From Terebella lapidaria (taxonomy: Eukaryota; Annelida; Polychaeta; Terebellida; Terebellidae), in NCBI GenBank assembly GCA_949152475.1, contig OX424559.1:32717119-32781118 (forward strand): a stretch of 64,000 bases of DNA. Direction: 5' to 3'. Both the position numbers and the translations under genes were made by a program. Position 1 is the first letter of the stretch, and the number at the start of each line of letters is the position of its first letter. The notes beneath the pieces were generated by a model. It had not been told where the DNA came from. It saw nothing but the letters and a program-made list of their open reading frames with translations, and did no database searches. Of this stretch, positions 22,714 through 31,494 are shown piece after piece.

Positions 22714-23390
22714 TTATGCTTAATATCTTACTTATTATTGAGATTAGAGACTAGGAATCAATTGTGGACATATAGGGAATGATATGTGCTGAGTATTTTC
22801 GTGACCTTGAATTTGACCTTTGACCTAATTTTCAAGGTCACAGGACAAAATGGCTAATATCTCGCTTATTATTGACTTTACAGCTTAGGAATCAACTATG
22901 AACATGTAGGAAATTATATATAGAGATTATTCTCATGACCTTGAATTTGACCTTTGACCCAAATTCAAGGTCATAGGACAAAATGACTAATATCTCACTT
23001 ATTATCGATTTTACAGCTTAGGAATCAATTGTGAACATGATATATGCTGATTATTTCCATGGCCTTGAATTCGATCTTCGACCTCATTTTCAAGGTCAAA
23101 GGACAAAGTGGCCAATATTTTGCTCCTCTATTGACTTTATAGCTCGGGAATTAATTGTGAATATAGAGGAAATGATATTTGCTGAATATTCTCATGATTT
23201 TGAACTCGACCTTTGACCTCGTTTTCAAGGTCAGTTCACAAAATGGCTATTATCTCACTTATTATCGACTTCACAGCTTACGAATCAGTTGTGGATATAC
23301 TAGAAACGATATATGCTAAACATTCTCGTGACCTTGAATTGAGCAATGACCTTATTTTCAAGATCACGGGACAAAAGGCTAATATCTAAA
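22714..23390 (+). repeat. Minisatellite, five units of about 130 bases with DR1-like nuclear receptor sites
   Basis: Each unit starts like TAATATCTCACTTATTAT, then TTTACAGCTTAGGAATCA, and ends in GACCTTGAATTTGACCTTTGACCT...TTTTCAAGGTCA...GGACAAAATGGC. The first unit holds a perfect TGACCTTTGACCT (22814-22826), which is AGGTCAAAGGTCA on the other strand, the DR1 consensus. After the array comes a tail (TTGTCCGGTAAACTTTCTTA...CCCTTGGACTA, to about 23435) that also follows the related array at 48318-48690, so the array is part of a dispersed element. Confidence 0.85.
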
Positions 23391-23976
23391 ATGTATATTG
23401 TCCGGTAAACTTTCTTAGCCCTTGGACTATTTTTTTCTGATAGGCCCATGCCTATCAGCAGTCTATTGCTTGTTTGAGAACAAGTATATTGCAAATTTGA
23501 GTGGCGTTTGATGGTATTTGTTGAATCATCACATACACACACTGACATATTTAGGCTTAAAAAATTAATTTTCTGCTTCTCGTCCCTGCCCGCCTGTGTT
23601 TAAAAGCAGCCTCTCGGAAAAAATTTTATTTGCGATTCTCAAATAAAAAATAAAAATGTTCCCGCCCCTATTTTGAGGATAGAGAATAATCGAGAAACCG
23701 AATCACAGCATGCAACTTAGGCATATATTTAACTTACCTCCTTGTTTTCACTCTCCGCCAAATGAGACAAGGCGCTACCAGTTTTCAAACACAGTTAATC
23801 TATGTGTTTACGGGTATGTAATAATACATATACAGTTGTGATCAAGAATTGATTTACTATATTCCTCATGTTATACTTCAAAGGACATATTAACTGATAG
23901 AACGGTTCTCAACAATTACTCATCATTGAAACATAGTATTAACTGACGGTTTTTGATAATAATACTTTTTTGATAA
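23391..23976. other. Intergenic with dispersed-repeat pieces
   Basis: No gene. It holds the array tail (to about 23435) and, at 23555-23700, a repeat (AAAATTAATTTTCTGCTTCTCGTCC..., AAATAAAAAATAAAAA) that recurs inverted and diverged at 43260-43405. Confidence 0.6.
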
Positions 23977-24056
23977 TGCAAAATATTGTATTTTCAGTTT
24001 CTTATTGGCATCATTAAAATCTCACTGTATTGGTGGTAATAGATTGATACTTACAT
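23977..24056 (+). repeat. 80-base direct repeat, copy 1
   Basis: Starts TGCAAAATATTGTATTTT and ends GATACTTACAT. It is nearly identical (two differences seen) to 42927-43006. The two copies lie on either side of the LINE at 24326-42900 but are not its target duplication, which is a separate 11-base sequence. Confidence 0.92.
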
Positions 24057-24314
24057 TTATACCACTGAGTCGGTGTCACTGCTGGTGGACGTTAAATCTG
24101 TCCCCGAGGATACCATCAACTCAGTAGCCTTCGGGCTTGTGATTAGGTACTTATGTACTTGTCATATATCTGTTCCATTGGGGTTGTTTCGGATTTCTAA
24201 ATTGTTTTCATGGGTTGTTGGGCAGTTGTATACTAATTCCATCAGGTGTACAGTAGAAACAACTACAGTTAACACACTGTCTGCCCCTGATGACGCCAGT
24301 GTGTCTTTGGATAA

Positions 24315-24325
24315 ACTATTCGGTC
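24315..24325 (+). repeat. Target-site duplication of the L1/Tx1-like LINE, left copy
   Basis: ACTATTCGGTC is repeated at 42901-42911 directly after the A tract. One or two further A residues could belong to it. Confidence 0.88.
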
Positions 24326-24637
24326 ACATCATGGCGGCTAACAGAGTTTGAGGTCTTGAACGGCTCTGCCAGTTTTTATTGAAATACTAAAAAGTTTTAA
24401 GTGCCGCGGATTAAATACAGTCTCTGAGGGAAGTATCAAGCCGTAGTGTGTCATACATGTCATGCTTTGAACATTTTGAGGTTTTCTTGGCAACAATAAA
24501 GTCCTTTTTTTGTTGCCACTGAGCGATATTACCCCGAGGTAGAGACATTTTGTTGTGGTTGAATCATAACGGGCGACTTCAACCCTCCGGTTTTGTTTCA
24601 ATCCATTAGGAACAGAGCTGTCCTTTTGAGCGAGAAT

Positions 24638-26053
24638 ATGGCTGATCATAACGCCACGTACGATACCAGTGAGGCGGCCCCCACACTTCGGGGATTCGAG
24701 GAAGTCCTCAGATCAATGGGTTTAGATAAAGTCATGGCAGTTGTCAGCGAAGTGAAACAGCAACAAGCAGCACTGACAGATTCGATCGAGTACATGCAGA
24801 AAGAGCACGAAAAGACAGTATCTAAAGTTCAAGCATTAGAGGATGAGAACAAATCTCTGCACTCCAGAATGAACTATATGGAAAGCCGCTTACTTGAAGT
24901 TGAAAAGCGGGCTTCCAACCTAGCTCGGGAACAAGTAGATGCGAAATTTAGGAGCATGAAGAACAACTTAACGTTCCACAATATTCCGGAAACACGCTCA
25001 GAAAATGTTCGAAAGGTGTTGATAGATTTTATGACTTGGGAACTTAAAATGGATGCGGCCGATTTCAGTTTCGGTAGCGTGGAGAATCAACTAGATCAGA
25101 GTCAAGTGTGGCTGGCAAGGTGTCATAGATTCGGAGCATCCGGTAAAGGTCCACGTCCGATTGTCGCGGTCTTTCTGAAAGGAACTGAGTATGTGCTCAG
25201 TAAAGCAAAACACTTGGCAGGAACTCGCTATTTCATAGCCACGCAAACTCCGTCGGAAATAGCAGAAAAGAAAAAAGAAATTCTGCCCGCTTTCAAGAAG
25301 GCAAAAAGCGAGGGCCTGAGACCTAAGTTTGTGGACAGGGGGGCCTCTGTCCTCGTCAATGGCAGCAAGTACCGTCCGCCCGTTGTCCCGCCGTGTACAA
25401 TTCCAGTCGCTGACATTCTGTCACATGTTCACCGAATGCAGATTCATGCAACTCAGCCAATAACGGACCAAGCGACTGGTAATAAATTTTCGAGCCACAT
25501 CGCGAGCGTGTCGCAGCCGATCGAGATTTCAATGGCGGTCAGTGCCATTAAGCATGCGACCTGTAAGGGGTTGAGCACAGCGACACACAATATCTTCGCG
25601 GCACGAATCTTTAAGGATGGACAAATCGTGGACTACTGTGAGGATGATGGGGAGTTTGGTGGCGCCAGAGCCATCCTGCAAGAAATGCGACACTCCAACA
25701 TCACCAACCGAGTGGTCCTGGTGTCGAGGTGGTACAGCGGTAAAGAGATGGGGTCCAAGCGTTTTGACACTATCAGGCAATGTGCCAGGGCTGTCATCCA
25801 AGTCTCCCTTGGTACCGGGGCCCAGTCGCCGGGTCAATCGACATTGGATATGTACAGGTCCCCATCCCCGCAAAACCGGTCCAGGCTTCCGAGCCCCTCC
25901 TGCCAAACGATGTTATCACAAGGTAACTCTGACCCCAGACAGCCCGTGAGTCCCTCGGACCAGTCGAATCCACCTCAAAGCAATGCTAGACATACTGGTC
26001 CGGTGTATCCGATCTTCACACCAAGGCCCTCACAACAGCAGCCTAAACAGTAG
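24638..26053 (+). CDS. LINE ORF1 protein with coiled coil, RRM-like part and an IMPACT/UPF0029 domain
   Basis: 471 residues from the ATG at 24638; the frame is open a little further upstream but without ATG. Residues 33-100 are heptad-rich (coiled coil, probable trimer or dimer part). Residues 105-245 look like the RRM and C-terminal part of L1 ORF1 proteins (KNNLTFHNIPETR..., then ATQTPSEIAEKKKEILPAF). Residues 278-387 match the IMPACT/YigZ (UPF0029) fold: GNKFSSHIA, ATHNIFAARI, EDDGEFGGA and VVLVSRWYSGKEMGSKRF, close to the family signature with S for the first G of RWYGG. The tail is rich in Pro, Ser and Gln. L1 ORF1 proteins bind RNA and help retrotransposition. The role of an IMPACT domain here is unknown; host IMPACT binds GCN1 and restrains GCN2. 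Confidence 0.88.
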   Translation: MADHNATYDTSEAAPTLRGFEEVLRSMGLDKVMAVVSEVKQQQAALTDSIEYMQKEHEKTVSKVQALEDENKSLHSRMNYMESRLLEVEKRASNLAREQVDAKFRSMKNNLTFHNIPETRSENVRKVLIDFMTWELKMDAADFSFGSVENQLDQSQVWLARCHRFGASGKGPRPIVAVFLKGTEYVLSKAKHLAGTRYFIATQTPSEIAEKKKEILPAFKKAKSEGLRPKFVDRGASVLVNGSKYRPPVVPPCTIPVADILSHVHRMQIHATQPITDQATGNKFSSHIASVSQPIEISMAVSAIKHATCKGLSTATHNIFAARIFKDGQIVDYCEDDGEFGGARAILQEMRHSNITNRVVLVSRWYSGKEMGSKRFDTIRQCARAVIQVSLGTGAQSPGQSTLDMYRSPSPQNRSRLPSPSCQTMLSQGNSDPRQPVSPSDQSNPPQSNARHTGPVYPIFTPRPSQQQPKQ

Positions 26054-27270
26054 ACCAAGACTTTGACAACTTTGGCTGTCTTTGCGTGAATTCAACATAT
26101 AGTCACCAAACGTTAAACAGGTTAATTCTGAGTGTGACATTTGATGGGATTTTTTTTCTTTTTTTCAATTAAGGGGAAATTACTGTATGGATTCACGGGT
26201 GAAGGTAGTCAATTAAGCAGAATGTTCAATAAAAAATGTTTTCAAATGTTTATGCCCGAACACCCGGGTAAAATGCACGTACATGCATTTACAATTTGTA
26301 ATCAATATGAAGGATCACAGGTACGAGTCTTCTAGATTTCTGGCCAGAAAAGTTTGGTCATTTCAGGTTTGACAACAATTCTATTTGTTAATGTTTACTT
26401 TGACAAAATGTGTTAGAACTGGATTTGAGCTATATTGCATGTAATACCCGGGTAAAATACACGTATAAGCATTCACAGTTTGTAATCAATATGAAGGATC
26501 ACAGGTACGAGTCTTCTAGATTTCTGGCCAGAAAAGTTTGGTCATTTCAGGTTTGACAACAATTCCATTTGTTAATGTTTACTTTGACAAAATGTGTTAG
26601 AACTGGATTTGAGCTGTATTGCATGCAATACTAGTAGGTGCGAGAGGAGTCGGAAGATCAGTTTTTGTACAAAAAATTCTGGTGTGATATGCTGAACTAT
26701 GATGTCCGTATGTCTGTATATAACATGGTTGGAGTTTTTGTGTGGTACTCAGTTCGGCCCTTTGCAGAATGCATGAATTGAAAGCATAAAAGTACAGTTG
26801 AATGCAATTCAGTTCTATAAACTTTATAAGGTATAGGGTTCGTCTGAAAAAAATATGTGTATTAGGGTAATTGGGATGTCATGTTTTGAAATAGTGTGTG
26901 TAATTAAGACTTTACAATTTCGCATTTTGATTTCATTTTGAGGGAAGACGAATAAGAAGAAGAAGACAAAAAAAAAACTCTGTTCTCTCAAATATACACT
27001 CTGGGCTTCTTTCGATGTCGTCGGATCATGTAACGGTTTTAGGTATGGCTATCTAATGAAAACTGGGCCGGAAGTATGAAAGAAGGGGGGGGGGGGGGGA
27101 GCGTTGTATAAGTGGGGCGACAAGTATATGGATTATGTATAAATACTGTACAATTGAAGTATATTTAGTGCCACGATTTTGAATGAAACATAAATAAACA
27201 TTTGTACTAGGTGATAATTGAGCTTCAATTTAGATATTTTTGTTGGTTTCCCATTTGTCAACAGGAACGC

Positions 27271-27304
<34 letters not shown>

Positions 27305-27801
27305 TAACTGCTTTACGGTCTGGGGGAGATGTACTGTGGGTAAGGGGGACAAGGAGTAGTCTGTTTCTTGCTATTCCAGTTTTGGAAAATATATATTATA
27401 CGGGCCTCATAGCAGGACTTATAATAATGTGTAGGATCATCAAATAGCATTTGTAACCTTACATAACAATGAAGTTGTATCGCTATTTTTTCCCCATCTT
27501 GAATGCAAATGTCATTCATTTATTACCTTTGTTCTGTTTGAGAGGAGATTTGACACAAGCATACATACGTTTTTGGAGTTGCTCCACAGAGACAAGCTGG
27601 GGCAATCTGTCTTTTCTGCAAGTAGCGCGCACAAACATTAGAATACGGCAGAGCGTCAACACCCAAGCAAGCGGGTGGCTCGGGGAATACTCCCGCCGGC
27701 GTTCTTTCTGTTCATTCGTTCAATTAACTGTTTCGTGTCTGCTTTTGTGTAAGAATCCAACAAGATTTCTAGATAAGGTCTGTAATCGGTCAAACTTAAA
27801 G
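26054..27801 (+). other. LINE inter-ORF region; no gene seen
   Basis: Unusually long for an L1/Tx1-type element (about 1.7 kb). It holds a 184-base tandem duplication (26262-26629), a G run near 27086-27100 and a run of about 30 T (27272-27301). A T run of this kind could be the tail of a small retroposon inserted on the minus strand, but I see no duplication to prove it. Confidence 0.6.
26262..26629 (+). repeat. 184-base tandem duplication
   Basis: Two copies, 26262-26445 and 26446-26629, both starting ACCCGGGTAAAAT and both holding GAAGGATCACAGGTACGAGT. Only a small number of differences are seen, mostly near the start of the unit. Confidence 0.92.
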
Positions 27802-30697
27802 ATGGTTGAAATCAATATATTAAGTGCATATGTACGCGGTGTAAACGATGATCTGAAAAGAAGAGATGTTTTTGACTATTTGAGAGATAAAAAGTGCAAT
27901 ATATATTGCATTCAAGACATCCATTGCACCGCCGAATTAGAATCGAAATTTAGAAAAGATTGGGAAGGGGACATGTTTATTGCTAATGGGACTAATAGGT
28001 CTAGGGGGTTGCAATTATGTTTAGCCCAGAATTTGACCATGAAATTACACTGGCCAAAACAGATACTGGTGGAAACTATATCGCTTTAAAATTACGTCTT
28101 TTAGACGTTAATGTTTGCCTTTTATGTATTTACGGGCCGAATGGAGACGATCCAGATTTTTATGATGGTTAAGCGATATTGTTAGTGAGATGGACACATC
28201 GTCCATTATCGTATGTGGGGATTGGAATCTCGTACAAGATCAGGACAAAGATACAAAATACTATTTACATGAAAATAACCCCCGCGCAAAAAAAAGGGTA
28301 CTTGAAATGGTGCAACAATTTGATTTAATTGATCCTTGGCGGGTGAACAACCCTACCAAACACCAATATACATGGTTTCAGCGATCACCAATAAAAATGT
28401 CAGGATTAGATTCTTTATTGTGACGTCAGATATTATGGCGCTCATCGATAACACTTTGATTAAACCAGGTTACAGATCAGATCATTCAATCATCATGTTA
28501 AAGTTAAAGCAATTTGATGACAGCCGCGGTAAAGGGTTTTGGAAGTTGAACACCTCACTACTATCCGATGAAAAATACATTTCTATGATAAAACAAGTTA
28601 TAACCGAAAATATCCAACGATACACCAGACCTCAAGAAACCACAGTACACAAAGAAGTAAAATTTGTTATAAGTGATCAATTATTTTTCGAGACTTTGAA
28701 AATGGAAATCAGGAAAGCATCAATTACGTATTCCAGTAGGAAAAAGAGAGAAACGGGACAGCGGGAAAGGGAACTTCAAACACAGATAGAACTGTTGGAG
28801 GCTGATTTAAATATACAAACTAAAGCTATTACCGAGTTAGATAAACTGAAGAGTGATTTACAAGTAATCCGAAACGAAAAACATAAAGGAGCAATATTAA
28901 GATCAAAAGTACAGTGGGTTGAAGAGGGGCAAAAACCCACAAAATTTTTTGCAAACCTAGAAAAAAAAAATTATATTAGTAAATTAATAACTAAATTGAA
29001 TAAAAATGGAAATATTATAAACTACCCAAAAGCCATTCTTGATGAAATGCAAAGTTTCTATACTAATTTATATACCTCAAAAGTGCATTCAAAAAACGAA
29101 GTTGAAGGTAACTTATTTTTGGATAGTAAGATAATCAAAACTTTGACAAAAGAGCAAAAGGATACATGTGAAGGGAATATTGAGGTTCATGAAATCAAAG
29201 AAGCAATCAAGGTTATGAAAAAAAATAAAACGCCTGGTATAGATGGGATCCCGGTTGAATTCTATATAGTATTCTGGGGAGATTTGGGACATTTTCTGGG
29301 GAGATCATTACAGTATGCATTCACAAACAAGGAACTGTCAATCACACAAAAACGGGGTCTGATTACATGTTTACCAAAAGGGGACAGACCGCGGGAGTTC
29401 ATGAAAAACTGGAGACCTGTATCATTATTAAATGTAGATTACAAAATTTTAACCACTATTTTGGCCAAGAGATTAAAATTAGTTCTCCCACACATTATAG
29501 GGCCACAACAAAAAGGATTTCTCAAAGGGCGATACATGGAAGAAAATACAAGGTTTATTTATGATTTAATACAATTTTGTGAAGAAAAGAACAAGAATGG
29601 GTTGTTGTTATTAATTGACTTTGAGAAAGCGTTCGACTCTCTAGAATGGACGTATATAAGACAGGTATTAAAAAAGTACAATTTTGGAGATAGCTTTATA
29701 AGTTGGTTCGACATTATTTATAAAAATTCGCAAAGTTGTGTTATTAATAACGGTCACTATTCAAGTTTTTTTAAATTGGGTCGGGGATGCCGACAAGGTG
29801 ATCCTTTGTCACCATATTTATTTATATTGGCAATTGAACCTTTAGCGCAATATATCAACACATGTGAAGGAATCAGGGGTATTAGGATTAATAAGGAAGA
29901 AATTAAACTGGGGCAATATGCGGACGATACTTTTCTAACGTTGGATGGAACTCCACTCACTACACGGGCAGCTTTACGGGCATTCAAGAATTTTGAGTTG
30001 GTATCCGGTCTGAAAATAAATGTTGATAAAACACAAGCAATAAAGTTAGGGAAACAGACAAACGAAAATGAAATATGTCCTGTACTGAATTGTCCATATT
30101 CTAGTTCGTTTAAACTATTGGGCATCAAATATCACACTGATATATGTAAAATGGAAGAACTAAATTTTGGGGGTAAAACTGCGTCGGTGAAAAATATTAT
30201 AAAGCTTTACGAATGTCAGAATCTATCTCTAGCGGGGAGGATAACAGTAGTTAAAATGCAAATACTACCATTTTTTGTGCACATTTTGATGGTACTACCA
30301 ACGCCCTGCAATGAATATGTACAAGAAATAAATTCAACCTTAATGCGATTCGTTTGGAACAAGAAAAGACCAAAACTTCAACAAAATGTAATGGTGCAAG
30401 ATGTGGAGTCAGGTGGACTCAAAATGTTGCACTTCCCTTCCTTCTGTACAGCTTGTAAATTGTCTTGGTTAAAAAAAATTGCGAATTCGACATATCAAAA
30501 CTCATGGAAAATTACAGCGCAAGAAGCATTGAAAGGGACATCTATTGACTTAATTTTTGAGGGGTCTTTGCAACATACTAATATAATGATATCCAACACT
30601 ACAAATATTTTTTGGAAACATGTACTGAAAGCTTGGGTAGAATACAGAAATATAGAATATAAACAGTCCGAGATTGAACATTTTCCGCATACGATTA
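27802..30697 (+). pseudogene. LINE ORF2, first part: endonuclease and reverse transcriptase, broken
   Basis: ATG at 27802 opens an apurinic-like endonuclease (MVEINILSAYVRG, YCIQDIHCT in place of the usual QETH, CGDWNLV, and GYRSDHSIIM near 28470). The frame shifts about three times between 28080 and 28420, all within the endonuclease. From 28420 the frame is open to the LTR insertion: GKGFWKLNTSLL, then reverse transcriptase with KNKTPGIDGIPVEFY, NWRPVSLLNVDYKI, LLIDFEKAFDSLEW, GCRQGDPLSPYLF and the catalytic QYADDT near 29920. GKGFWKLN and the FEKAFDS box are typical of L1/Tx1 elements. It is cut at 30697 by LTR element B and goes on at 41728. Confidence 0.9.
30694..30697 (+). repeat. ATTA target duplication of LTR element B, left copy
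   Basis: ATTA precedes the TG of the 5' LTR and follows the CA of the 3' LTR at 41724-41727. Short, but the LINE frame reads on across it. Confidence 0.75.
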
Positions 30698-31432
30698 TGT
30701 AGTAATTTTAGCGACTGTTACTCCCGTCCCTCCCGCGCACTATACATTTCCACAACAAACATTCATTCTACATGACTTACATACAGGACAAGTACACACT
30801 ATACGATCACAAGCATAAACTCCATGTAGTCATGGTTACATACACAGGTCAAACCACGCACCTGCGGCCCCGCTAGCTCAGTACACTCGGCCCCGTTTAC
30901 TCGACCTTGACCTTCACATGCACTGACTTCTAAACATAGAACTTGACACACATACTCCATACATCACGTGCACACATACAGGCATTCCAAGTATTGACAC
31001 GAGCCGGGGAAACCCACTTTCCCGGTGACATCAGCGCATTGCACCACACATTCAACCTATCACAACACCGCTTACACTTGGCGGGAAATTACACAGCCAC
31101 ATGGTCCCTCGGCCCCAATATACTGCGCAGAAGTGAAGTGTAAATCCCAGTGGCAGGACGTATATACAAAAGTTCCTGTGAGACTGTCGATATTAATATA
31201 TATAATCTATCGGATATATGTGCAAGTTGTATAAAGGACTATACTAGGAGTATATAGAAACATAGACTGGGATATCACCCGACGTAGGTGAGAGTGCGAC
31301 CCTGATTGTGCGTGATTGATCATCAGTCTTTATCACCACAATAAACAGTTAAATTGAAACTGCCGGCTTATTGTATCACACGACGACCCAGTTAAACCGG
31401 CTTGATATCGGCCGTGAACGATATTCTTCACA
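30698..31432 (+). repeat. 5' LTR of element B
   Basis: Starts TGTAGTAATTTTAGCG and ends GATATTCTTCACA. It carries a TATA-like TATAAAG (31230-31236) and AATAAA (31340-31345), which place U3, R and U5 in the usual order. Appears identical to 40989-41723. Confidence 0.95.
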
Positions 31433-31434
31433 TT

Positions 31435-31452
31435 GGTGCCGTGACCAGGATC
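31435..31452 (+). promoter_or_regulatory. Primer-binding site of element B
   Basis: TGGTGCCGTGACCAGGAT begins two bases after the LTR. TGG is the complement of a tRNA CCA end, the usual start of minus-strand synthesis. I cannot name the tRNA with certainty. Confidence 0.8.
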
Positions 31453-31494
31453 TGAGCTAGTCTCGGATTATCGACCCAGACCTGACCGGCATTG

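Noticed and set aside
22714-23390. CRISPR array
   Set aside because: Units of about 130 bases drift along their whole length, with no constant repeat and unique spacers; the window is eukaryotic.
24062-24325. Reading frame SLLVDVKSVPEDTINSVAF... as a gene fragment
   Set aside because: Short, with no recognisable domain and no splice sites I trust; left unassigned.
30943-31234. Small reading frames repeated identically near 41234-41525
   Set aside because: They lie in the two LTRs of element B and are identical because the LTRs are; not genes.
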